Notes under the pieces: generated by a model | Seen by the model: only the letters and a program-made list of their open reading frames with translations | Told to the model about the DNA's origin: nothing | Databases searched by the model: none | Shown here: positions 8,275-15,825 of the stretch, piece after piece | How the letters are laid out: every line of letters starts with the position of its first letter | Numbering within the stretch: position 1 is the first letter of the stretch | Source of the DNA: Citricoccus alkalitolerans | Lineage (GTDB): Bacteria > Actinomycetota > Actinomycetes > Actinomycetales > Micrococcaceae | Assembly (NCBI RefSeq): GCF_039528175.1 | Contig: NZ_BAAALH010000002.1 | Coordinates: forward strand, 1,426,001-1,490,000 | DNA: 64,000 nt | Direction: 5' to 3' | Translations under genes and position numbers: made by a program

Positions 8275-9840
8275 TCAGGGGATCAGGACGGACAGTCCCT
8301 CGTCCTTGCCCTTGAGGGCATGCTTGCGGCGCAGGCGCATCTGGCGCAGCGGGGGCAGCAGGAGTGCTGCGGCCGAGATGGCGAACAGCACCAGGGCGAT
8401 GGGGCTGGTGAAGAATCCGGCCCAGCCGTCCCCGATCAGGGTGCGGCGCAGGTTGGATTCGGCGAGGGGGCCGAGGATCAGACCGAGGACGGCCGGTCCG
8501 GCGGGGAAGCCGAAGCGGAGCATGAACAGCCCGATCAGTCCCATGATCAGCATGACGAAGACATCGAAGACCGAGTTGCTGATGGAGTAGGTGCCGACCA
8601 TGCAGAACACCAGGATGATGATCCAGAGGTACTGATTCTTCAGCTCCAGCAGTTTCACCATCGACTTCATGCGGATCAGGGACAGTCCCAGGGAGAGCAC
8701 GGTGGCCACCAACAGGATCGCCGCCAGGGTGTAGACCAGCGAAGGGTCATTGGTGAACAGGGCCGGTCCGGGTTGGATGCCCCAGATCATCATGGAGCCG
8801 ATCAGGACGGCCATCACCGAGTCGCCGGGCACGCCCAGGGCCATGGTGGTGGTCACGGAGCCGCCGAGGGTGGCGGTGGACGAGGTGTCCGCGGCGGTGA
8901 GCCCTTCGATGGAACCCTTGCCGAACTCCTCCTTACGCCGGGAGAACCGCTTGGCGTTGTCCCAGGAGATGATGCCGGCGATGTCTCCGCCGACGGCAGG
9001 GACCAGGCCCACCACGGAGCCGGTGCCGGCGCCGATGCCCATGGGCTTCACCAATCGGCGGAACATCTCCCGATCCGGCAGCCACTGGCCCAGCTGGCTG
9101 ATCGGCTTGTCCTGGATCGCGTTGCGTCGGTGGGTCACCATCTGGTTGAGGACCTCGGCCACACCGAACAGGCCGATGATCACGGGGATGAAGGGGACTC
9201 CGCCGTTGAGTTCCAGGATTCCCAGGGTGAAACGCTGATCACCGGTGATCGGGTCACGTCCCACCGTGGCCAGCAGCAGGCCGAAGGCACCGGCGACCAG
9301 GCCCTTGAAGATACGGCCGGAGGAGACGCCGATCATCATCGTCAGACCGAAGACCACCAGGGCGAACAGCTCCGGCGGCCCGAACTGGCGGGCGAGGCCG
9401 GCCAGCGGAATGGCGAACAGCGAGAGCACGATGATGCCGATGATCATGCCGAACGCGGAGCCGAAGGCGGAGGCGGTCATGGCCAGGCCGGCCTTGCCCT
9501 GTTTGGCCAGGGGATAGCCGTCGAAGGTCGTCGCGATCGAGGCCGGGGTGCCGGGCGTGTTGATGAGGATGGCCGGCACCCGGTCGCCGAACTGAGCTGC
9601 CACGTAGATCGTCAGCAGCACGGCCAGGCCCTGGATGGGGTCCATGGTGAGGGTGAAGCCGGAGGCCAGGGCCACGGCCATGGTGGCTGTGACGCCGGGG
9701 AACGCACCGACCAGCATGCCCACGAGCATGCCCAGGCCGATGTACAGCAGCGTGTCCCACTGCAGGACCACGCCGATGCCGTCGGTGACGGCGTTCGCCG
9801 CGAGGGGCAAGGGCAGCTGGACGAGGAGTTCGGGGATCAC
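8275..9840 (-). CDS. tctA: Tripartite tricarboxylate transporter, large membrane subunit TctA
   Basis: A 521-residue polytopic protein with about 12 hydrophobic segments and the TctA signature region GMLVGAFPGVTATMAVAL near the N-terminus, repeated in the second half as GLVPAVGGDIAGIISW, followed by TLGGSVTTTMALGVPGDSVMAVL. With TctB and the periplasmic/surface receptor TctC it forms a secondary carrier for di- or tricarboxylates and related acids. It overlaps tctB by 4 bp and is the last gene of the operon. The substrate cannot be read from the sequence. Confidence 0.93.
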   Translation of the reverse strand: MIPELLVQLPLPLAANAVTDGIGVVLQWDTLLYIGLGMLVGMLVGAFPGVTATMAVALASGFTLTMDPIQGLAVLLTIYVAAQFGDRVPAILINTPGTPASIATTFDGYPLAKQGKAGLAMTASAFGSAFGMIIGIIVLSLFAIPLAGLARQFGPPELFALVVFGLTMMIGVSSGRIFKGLVAGAFGLLLATVGRDPITGDQRFTLGILELNGGVPFIPVIIGLFGVAEVLNQMVTHRRNAIQDKPISQLGQWLPDREMFRRLVKPMGIGAGTGSVVGLVPAVGGDIAGIISWDNAKRFSRRKEEFGKGSIEGLTAADTSSTATLGGSVTTTMALGVPGDSVMAVLIGSMMIWGIQPGPALFTNDPSLVYTLAAILLVATVLSLGLSLIRMKSMVKLLELKNQYLWIIILVFCMVGTYSISNSVFDVFVMLIMGLIGLFMLRFGFPAGPAVLGLILGPLAESNLRRTLIGDGWAGFFTSPIALVLFAISAAALLLPPLRQMRLRRKHALKGKDEGLSVLIP

Positions 9841-10382
9841 AGGGGCACCTTCAGGAGGACGATGAACAGCAGGTGCAGCAGGGCACCGATGATGATCGGG
9901 AGGAAGACGAGGACCTTCCAGTTCCGGATTCCGTAGAGCAAGAGCAGCACCACGGTGACGACCAGGGTGATCAACCAGAACTGCAGGACGTTGAACAGCA
10001 GCAGGTAGCCGATCAGCACGGCGAAGGTCGCGGCCATCCGGCCTATCCCGGTCCAGGTCATGTCCTCGGGGATGTCCGACGGGCGGACCCCGCGCAGGAC
10101 GTTGGTGAATACCAGGAGGACGCCGAGCCCGATCAGGGCCCAGGCGAGCATGGTCGGCCAGAACCGTGGACCCATGGCGTCCCCGCCCCGGTCGGTGATG
10201 TCACCGACCAGGACGAGGACCGTGATGCCCAGACCCAGCGACGCAGCCACGGGAATCAGCTCCCGCAACCGGTACGGCAGGTTCTTCAGCAGGACCAGGT
10301 CCTCCGGATGATCACCAGGACGCTCCGCGGTCCCGGCAGACGAACCGGTTGTGGAACCAGCGGGGGTGTCAGGCGAGGACAC
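9837..10382 (-). CDS. tctB: Tripartite tricarboxylate transporter, small membrane subunit TctB
   Basis: A 181-residue protein with four hydrophobic segments (around LIPVAASLGLGITVLVLVG, MLAWALIGLGVLLVF, AATFAVLIGYLLLF and WLITLVVTVVLLLLYG), the usual TctB topology, preceded by a Pro/Ser/Thr-rich cytoplasmic N-terminus. It sits between tctC and tctA, 2 bp after the former and overlapping the latter, as expected for a co-translated transporter operon. Confidence 0.88.
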   Translation of the reverse strand: MSSPDTPAGSTTGSSAGTAERPGDHPEDLVLLKNLPYRLRELIPVAASLGLGITVLVLVGDITDRGGDAMGPRFWPTMLAWALIGLGVLLVFTNVLRGVRPSDIPEDMTWTGIGRMAATFAVLIGYLLLFNVLQFWLITLVVTVVLLLLYGIRNWKVLVFLPIIIGALLHLLFIVLLKVPL

Positions 10383-10384
10383 GA

Positions 10385-11371
10385 CTAGCCCTGCTTGGAC
10401 TTCGCCAGGTCGATCCAGGGGCCGTAGCGCTCCTCCTCGGCCTGGATGAACTCGGTGAACTCGCCGGCCGGGACGGAGACCGGCACCAGGTTGGACTGCT
10501 CGATGACGGACTGGTAGTCCTCGTCCTCCGTGGCCGCCACGATGGCGTCCGAGAGGGTCTGGACGACGTCGTCCGGAGTTCCGGCGGGGGCCATCAGGCC
10601 GGTGAAGGAGGCGTTCTGCAGGTCGACGCCCTGTTCGGCCGCGGTGGGCACGTCCGGGAAGGCCTCGACGCGCTCTTCCGCCAGGACGGCCAGGTAGCGC
10701 AGCTCGCCGCCGTCCACCTGGGCCTTCTGGGAGCCCATGGCGTCGATGGAGAAGTCCACGTCACCGGCCGCGGCGGCGGCGATCGACGGGGCGGAACCGT
10801 CGAACGGGACGTTGGTCAGTTCGATGCCGGCCATCTCCTGGAAGCCCTGGGCCGGGTTGTCCCACACGGATCCGACGCCGGGGGACGAGTACGTGATCTC
10901 TCCCGGGGCCGCCTTCGCGGCGTCGATCAGGTCCTGCAGGGTCTCATAGGGGCTGTCCGCCTTGACGGCGATGGCGCCGGGGCCCTCGAGGATCTTGCCG
11001 AGGAAGGCGTAGTCGGCCGGCTTGATGTCGTAGTCCATGAACTGCAGGGTGGCCACCTCGGCGCCCAGCATGGAGAGGTTGTAGCCGTCCGGCTCCTGCT
11101 CCTTGAGCCAGTTGTAGCCCACGGAGCCGTTCGCGCCGGGGCGGTTCTCCACGATGACGCTGACGCCCAGCTCGTCCTCGAGCAGCGGTGCCAGGGTGCG
11201 GGCTGAGAGGTCACCGGAGCCGCCAGCGGCCCACGGCACGACGAGGCGGATGTCCTCGGTGGGGAACTCCTCGCCTTCGCCTCCGCCTCCGGAGTTCGAG
11301 GCGCAACCGGACAGCAGCAGTCCGGCGGCGGCCAGGGTGGCCGCGGAAGTCATCAGGGTGCGTTGTTTCAT
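10385..11371 (-). CDS. tctC: Tripartite tricarboxylate transporter substrate-binding lipoprotein TctC (Bug family)
   Basis: A 328-residue protein with a lipoprotein signal peptide ending in LLLSGC (lipidated Cys23), then a Gly/Glu linker and a Bug-type receptor domain (IRLVVPWAAGGSGDLSARTLAPLLEDELG, VENRPGANGSVGYNWL). In Gram-positive bacteria this receptor is anchored on the outer face of the membrane. The first gene of the transporter operon, transcribed divergently from the LacI-type regulator at 11724, which probably controls it. Confidence 0.93.
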   Translation of the reverse strand: MKQRTLMTSAATLAAAGLLLSGCASNSGGGGEGEEFPTEDIRLVVPWAAGGSGDLSARTLAPLLEDELGVSVIVENRPGANGSVGYNWLKEQEPDGYNLSMLGAEVATLQFMDYDIKPADYAFLGKILEGPGAIAVKADSPYETLQDLIDAAKAAPGEITYSSPGVGSVWDNPAQGFQEMAGIELTNVPFDGSAPSIAAAAAGDVDFSIDAMGSQKAQVDGGELRYLAVLAEERVEAFPDVPTAAEQGVDLQNASFTGLMAPAGTPDDVVQTLSDAIVAATEDEDYQSVIEQSNLVPVSVPAGEFTEFIQAEEERYGPWIDLAKSKQG

Positions 11372-11723
11372 GTCCGGCTCCTTGGGGGATAACTCGGTGA
11401 TTCAGACGGATAAGACGGGTGCGGTGATGTGCAGTCACGGCAGGCGGTGATGCCGCTCACATCATTCGAGGTGGACAGAAGAATGGCATGAACGGAAAGT
11501 GATTGCCAGTCGATTGCCAAAAATTGCGGAAATGAGAAGACTGTGACGCGGTCTGAACAGGGCTCACCTGTCTTATGGCCCGTTACGAGGCGGTCGGCGA
11601 ATAAACTCATGCTGGACGGATCACGGCAAAGGGTGGAAAGATCCTGCATGTCCAGTCGGTGGCATTCGCCCCGGATGAGACCATGCCGGCACTGTCCACC
11701 TGACGCGAAAAGTTGACAACACC
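11372..11723. promoter_or_regulatory. Divergent regulatory region between tctC and the LacI-type gene
   Basis: The 352-bp spacer is AT-richer than its surroundings. It contains a direct repeat GATTGCCA (11501-11508 and 11512-11519), 11 bp apart or one helical turn, and a facing TGGCA at 11484-11488. These may be regulator sites for the transporter operon. I cannot assign exact promoters. Confidence 0.45.
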
Positions 11724-12779
11724 ATGGATGTTGAACGGGACGACGCCGCTACGGCGAGGATTCGCCTCGAGGACGTGGCCCGGGAGGCCGGTGTGGCCCC
11801 GTCCACGGCATCCCGTGCGTTCACGCGGCCAGATCGGGTGAACTTCCAGACCGTGGAGCGGGTCATGGACGCGGCCGCCCGGTTGGGATACCGGCGTGAG
11901 CCCCCGCGTGGGGCAGCCGCGATCCCGGCGGCCTCGTCCCGCGCGGTGAACCTCCTGGTGCAGGACCTGGCCAACCCCTTCTTCGCCGACCTGCTCAAAG
12001 GAGCCGTCAGTCAGGCGCGCTCGGCCGGCTACCTTGTGACCCTGGGAGATGCCGAGGAATCCGCCACCATGGAACGGACGCACCTGGAACGGTTGACCGG
12101 GGATGCGAACGGTGTGGTCGCCGCAGCCCGCTGGACCTCTGATGCCGAGCTGCGGGAGATGGCACGGCGTCGGCCGCTGGTGCTGTTCAACCGGGAGGTG
12201 GCGGGGATCAGCTCGGTGGTGGCCGGGGATGCCGATTCCAGCCGGCATCTGATCGAGCACCTGCATGCGTTGGGCCACCGGAAGATCGTGTACTGCGCGG
12301 GGCCGCACAATGCGTGGAGCAACGTCCTGCGCCAGAAGGCCCAGGACGAGGTGGCCCAGGCTCTGGGGATCGAGCTGATCACCACGGGGCCGTTCAAGCC
12401 GCTGATCGGCCAGGGGGCCGCCGCGGCCGCCTTGGCCTGGGCGCGGAAACCGACCGCCATCATCGGCTACAACGATCAGCTGGCCGTCGGCATCCTCCGG
12501 CATCTGATCTCCAACGGTGTGGACGTCCCGGGAGATGTCTCCGTGGTCGGCTATGACAATACCTATGGCTCGGACTTCGTGCATTCGGGTCTGACCTGTG
12601 TGGACGCTCCTGTGGAGCAGGCCGGCCGCGCGGCCGTGGACCTGTTGCTGGCCCGCATGGCGGGAGAGCGGACCGTGCACCAGCTCCGGCTGGCTTCTGG
12701 GCTACAGGTCCGCGGCTCGACCGGCCCGGCGTCCACGTCTCCCTCCTCGGCCCCCGTCCTGTCGGCGGTGCGCCGGTGA
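11724..12779 (+). CDS. LacI-family transcriptional regulator
   Basis: A 351-residue protein with the LacI helix-turn-helix at residues about 11-40 (IRLEDVAREAGVAPSTASRAFTRPDRV) and hinge helix (RVMDAAARLGY), followed by a periplasmic-binding-protein-like effector domain (VNLLVQDLANPFFADLLKGAV ... VSVVGYDNTYGSDF). LacI regulators typically repress transport and catabolic genes until bound by the substrate. Divergent placement from tctC supports control of the transporter. The next gene downstream is rplJ, separated by its own promoter. Confidence 0.9.
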   Translation: MDVERDDAATARIRLEDVAREAGVAPSTASRAFTRPDRVNFQTVERVMDAAARLGYRREPPRGAAAIPAASSRAVNLLVQDLANPFFADLLKGAVSQARSAGYLVTLGDAEESATMERTHLERLTGDANGVVAAARWTSDAELREMARRRPLVLFNREVAGISSVVAGDADSSRHLIEHLHALGHRKIVYCAGPHNAWSNVLRQKAQDEVAQALGIELITTGPFKPLIGQGAAAAALAWARKPTAIIGYNDQLAVGILRHLISNGVDVPGDVSVVGYDNTYGSDFVHSGLTCVDAPVEQAGRAAVDLLLARMAGERTVHQLRLASGLQVRGSTGPASTSPSSAPVLSAVRR

Positions 12780-12864
12780 GGGGTGGTCGACGTGCTGACT
12801 TCCTGCCGGCCTCCTGCCGGCTTCTGTGGGATTCTCGCCGGATTCTCACTGGAGGCTCACCGAT

Positions 12865-12894
12865 TTGGTGAATGGCCGGGGTCCGGCCTAAGAT
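12865..12894 (+). promoter_or_regulatory. Probable rplJ-rplL promoter
   Basis: TTGGTG (12865-12870), an 18-bp spacer and TAAGAT (12889-12894), about 230 bp upstream of rplJ. The same 18-bp spacing recurs at other ribosomal promoters in this window. Confidence 0.5.
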
Positions 12895-13125
12895 CGGTTG
12901 CACCAAAGACCGCCGGTCGGCAGGTGCCCGGATGTTCCCCGAACCTCTGGATGCCCGTCCGTAAAGCTCTCCCGATGGAGGCAACCTGCGCAGGTGAAAC
13001 CGAGCAACGCTTGAAGGATGGCTGGACCCAGGTCCGCCGTGATGTCAACGCCACGCCCTGTGCACCTGCACGGGGCGTTTTTCATTGTCCGGGGGTACCG
13101 GCCCCACAGCAATGGAAGGAGTGCC
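12895..13125 (+). ncRNA. rplJ leader, probable L10-type autoregulatory leader
   Basis: The long untranslated region between the promoter and rplJ includes a GC-rich hairpin at 13053-13078 (arms starting ACGCCC and ending GGGCGT) followed by five T. In many bacteria L10(L12)4 binds such a leader and represses its own synthesis. The hairpin plus T run looks like a factor-independent terminator, so attenuation is possible. I cannot fold the whole leader by eye. Confidence 0.5.
13053..13082 (+). terminator. Terminator-like hairpin in the rplJ leader
   Basis: A 12-bp GC-rich stem (one G-T pair, tight loop) ends in TTTTT. It lies 44 bp before rplJ inside the leader, not after a gene, so it may be an attenuator. 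Confidence 0.6.
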
Positions 13126-13641
13126 ATGGCGACGTCTGAAAAGAACGCTGTTGTGGCGGAGCTGGCGGAACTCTTCCGCACCTCCACCGCAGCAGTTTTG
13201 ACGGAGTACCGTGGTCTCACCGTGGCCGAGCTCAAGCAGCTCCGCCGTGCACTCGGTGAGAATGCGACCTACGCCGTGGTGAAGAACACGCTGACCGAGA
13301 TCGCGGCCGACCAGGCCGGCGTCGATGCCTTCAAGGGCAAGATGACCGGCCCGTCCGCAATCGCCTTCGTCTCCGGTGATCCGGTGGACGCGGCCAAGGC
13401 CATGCGCGACTTCGCCAAGAATCATGATGCCCTGGTTGTCAAGGGCGGCTACATGGAGGGCCGGTTCCTCGATGAGGCGGCCATGAAGAAGCTGGCGGAC
13501 CTTGAGTCCCGCGAGGTTCTGCTGTCCAAGCTGGCAGGTGCCATGAAGGGCAACCTGACCAAGGCTGCCTACCTGTTCCAGGCCCCCCTCTCGCAGGCAG
13601 TCCGCACCGTGGATGCCCTGCGCGCGAAGGTCGCCGAGTAA
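13126..13641 (+). CDS. rplJ: 50S ribosomal protein L10
   Basis: 171 residues, the usual length for actinobacterial L10. The sequence shows the N-terminal rRNA-binding domain (VAELAELFRTSTAAVLTEYRG) with LKQLRRALGENATYAVVKNTL, and the C-terminal helix that holds L7/L12 dimers. It forms the base of the ribosomal stalk where translation factors dock. GGAAGGAG precedes ATG 13126. Followed 88 bp later by rplL in the same operon. Here it is next to a LacI gene rather than rplK-rplA. Confidence 0.96.
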   Translation: MATSEKNAVVAELAELFRTSTAAVLTEYRGLTVAELKQLRRALGENATYAVVKNTLTEIAADQAGVDAFKGKMTGPSAIAFVSGDPVDAAKAMRDFAKNHDALVVKGGYMEGRFLDEAAMKKLADLESREVLLSKLAGAMKGNLTKAAYLFQAPLSQAVRTVDALRAKVAE

Positions 13642-13729
13642 CACCCCCCCGGTCGCTCTCGCGGCCAACCCCACACCATCACATCCGTGAAAACTCATCC
13701 GTGATCACACGGAAGTAAAGGAGCCCACC

Positions 13730-14113
13730 ATGGCTAAGCTGTCCACCGAAGAGCTGCTCGAGGCCTTCTCCGAGCTGTCCCTCATCGAGCTGTCCGAGTT
13801 CGTCAAGGCCTTCGAGGAGAAGTTCGAGGTGACCGCTGCCGCTCCGGTCGCCGCTGCCGGCGCCGCTCCGGCCGCCGCTGCCGCTGAGGCCGAGGAAGAG
13901 CAGACCGAGTTCGATGTGGTCCTCGAGTCCGCTGGCGACAAGAAGATCGGCGTCATCAAGGAGGTCCGCGCACTGACCTCGCTGGGTCTGAAGGAAGCCA
14001 AGGACCTCGTCGACTCCGCTCCGAAGGCCGTCCTGGAGGGCGTCAACAAGGAGACTGCCGACAAGGCCAAGGAGACCCTCGAGGGCGCCGGCGCCACCGT
14101 CACGCTCAAGTGA
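13730..14113 (+). CDS. rplL: 50S ribosomal protein L7/L12
   Basis: 127 residues. An N-terminal dimerisation domain, an Ala/Pro-rich flexible hinge (residues about 37-55) and the conserved C-terminal factor-binding domain with KKIGVIKEVRALTSLGLKEAKDLV. It recruits EF-Tu and EF-G to the ribosome. GTAAAGGAG upstream of ATG 13730. A hairpin terminator follows at 14151. Confidence 0.97.
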   Translation: MAKLSTEELLEAFSELSLIELSEFVKAFEEKFEVTAAAPVAAAGAAPAAAAAEAEEEQTEFDVVLESAGDKKIGVIKEVRALTSLGLKEAKDLVDSAPKAVLEGVNKETADKAKETLEGAGATVTLK

Positions 14114-14150
14114 TGACGGCGGCCTGAGCCGCTGTTCGTCTCTTTCAGTC

Positions 14151-14197
14151 CGGTCCCATCCGACCTGCTCACGCGGGGAGGGTGGGACCGTTCTGCT
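14151..14197 (+). terminator. Terminator after rplL
   Basis: CGGTCCCATCC (14151-14161) pairs with GGGTGGGACCG (14180-14190), followed by the T-rich TTCTGCTTT. Ends the rplJ-rplL operon before the unrelated acyltransferase gene. Confidence 0.75.
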
Positions 14198-14387
14198 TTA
14201 ACCCAGGTTCGGCACCTCCGGGTTCCGTCGCCCGGTCAGTCCTGTTCTCATCGGATTCCCAGTGACCGCCCAGACGAGGTTCGTAAGGTAACGAAATCAT
14301 CAAGGACGGGATGCAAGCAGAGCCCGACGCGCGGGGGCGGGGGCCACAGCGCGGCGCGGCTCGGTATGTGAGGGAGGGGGCCGACCC

Positions 14388-15602
14388 ATGGTCGCGACGA
14401 CGGAACTGCCACGGATCGGGGTAGACCAGCAGAAGAATCAGCGGGTCGATCACCAGGCAAAGGAGCAGACGGCCGGTCGGCACCGTCCCCGCCTGGCCCT
14501 GCTGGACGGGCTCCGCCTGGTCGCAGCCCTCGCCGTGGTGCTCTTCCACTGGACCGCCTGGCATCACGGCCACTGGGGCCGCCATGGGGAACCGGCCGCC
14601 GAGGCGTGGCCGTGGTTGAGCCAGTTCAGCTCCGTCGGGGCGCTCGGCGTCCAGCTCTTCTTCATCATCTCCGGCTTCGTGATCCTGCTCTCCTCCTATG
14701 GGAAGTCACCGGCGAGGTTCATCGGGTCTCGGGTGGGGCGTCTCTATCCGGCCTATTGGGTCGCGGTGCTGGCCACCGCCACGCTGACCTTCGTCCTCTG
14801 GCCGGAGATGGGAACCCAGCGGTCGCCGGTGGACATCCTGGCGAACCTGACGATGTTCCAGGGCGGACTCGGCGTCGGGCATATCGACGGCGTGTACTGG
14901 ACCCTGTGGGTGGAGATGAAGTTCTACCTCTGGATCCTCGGCTTCACTCTGATCGGCATGACGGTGGGCCGGGTCCTCGTGTTCGCGTTCGCATGGCCGA
15001 TCGTCGGCAATGCGCTGTACTTCGGCCTGCATGCGGCCGGCCAGCCCATCGCCTGGGTGGAGCACGTGTTCTTCCCGCAGTACTCAGCCCTCTTCGCCGC
15101 CGGGATGGCCCTGTTTCTGCTGTTCAAATTCGGCCACACGCCCCTGCGGTGGGCGGCGTTCATACTGAACGCGGGTGCCGGCAGCCTGTGGTCCGCTCGC
15201 GTCCAGCAGGCCGAGACGGTCGAGCTCACCGGTTATGACTACCCCTTCTGGGCCTTCGTGGCCATCGTCGCCGGGCTGTTCGTCCTGGTGGCGCTTATCG
15301 TGCTGACGCCCTTGGCTTCCCTCAGGGTTCCGGGGATGACCCTGGCCGGACAGCTGACCTACCCGGTCTACCTCTTGCACCAGCTGTGGGGGTGGTGGCT
15401 GATCTTCCTACTCTCGCCATACCTGCCGCGCGAGGTGGTCCTGGCCGTCGCCCTCGCCGTGATCCTGGGTGCCGCATGGCTGCTGCACCGGTGGGTCGAA
15501 CGCCCGCTAGGGCCGGGCCTGCAGCGAGCGGTGACGGCCGGCGTCGGGACATGGCCGTTGGTGGGACGGCGACTGGGCTCGGCGCGTACGCCGGTTTCCT
15601 AG
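14388..15602 (+). CDS. Acyltransferase-3 family membrane protein (OafA-like)
   Basis: A 404-residue polytopic protein with about ten hydrophobic segments. The N-terminal motif LDGLRLVAALAVVLFHW carries the conserved Arg-Leu and His of acyltransferase-3 proteins, and FFIISGFVI marks the second helix. There is no C-terminal SGNH esterase domain. The family O-acetylates or otherwise acylates cell-surface polysaccharides, peptidoglycan or secreted glycosides. ATG 14388 is preceded by GAGGGAGGGGG. It interrupts the usual neighbourhood of rplL and rpoB with an envelope gene on the same strand. Confidence 0.86.
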   Translation: MVATTELPRIGVDQQKNQRVDHQAKEQTAGRHRPRLALLDGLRLVAALAVVLFHWTAWHHGHWGRHGEPAAEAWPWLSQFSSVGALGVQLFFIISGFVILLSSYGKSPARFIGSRVGRLYPAYWVAVLATATLTFVLWPEMGTQRSPVDILANLTMFQGGLGVGHIDGVYWTLWVEMKFYLWILGFTLIGMTVGRVLVFAFAWPIVGNALYFGLHAAGQPIAWVEHVFFPQYSALFAAGMALFLLFKFGHTPLRWAAFILNAGAGSLWSARVQQAETVELTGYDYPFWAFVAIVAGLFVLVALIVLTPLASLRVPGMTLAGQLTYPVYLLHQLWGWWLIFLLSPYLPREVVLAVALAVILGAAWLLHRWVERPLGPGLQRAVTAGVGTWPLVGRRLGSARTPVS

Positions 15603-15632
15603 CATATTCACAGCAACGGGAACAAGACTGAC

Positions 15633-15661
15633 TGGACTTCGGGCGTGCCGAAAGTTAGTAT
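15633..15661 (+). promoter_or_regulatory. Probable rpoB promoter
   Basis: TGGACT (15633-15638), a 17-bp spacer and TAGTAT (15656-15661), followed by a leader of about 160 nt. A good fit to a vegetative promoter. Confidence 0.55.
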
Positions 15662-15825
15662 GGTTCCTTACGTCTCCCCTGAAGTCCACTTTGTCATGCC
15701 GCCGGTCGTGTCCGGGGGCATTTCGGTGTGGCATTCGGTCTGGCCTTCAAATAGCGGTGGGCCCCGGTGCTGTGGACCAGTGGGGGAGTGCACGGAAGTA
15801 AAGACGGTCTGTGGAAGGATCCCTC

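Noticed and set aside
8320..9936. 538-codon plus-strand ORF opposite tctA
   Set aside because: Translation is His/Gln/Asp/Gly-rich with no domain; it is the antisense shadow of a clear TctA gene in GC-rich DNA.
12783..13139. 118-codon ORF upstream of rplJ
   Set aside because: It spans the rplJ promoter and the leader hairpin, and ends inside rplJ in another frame.
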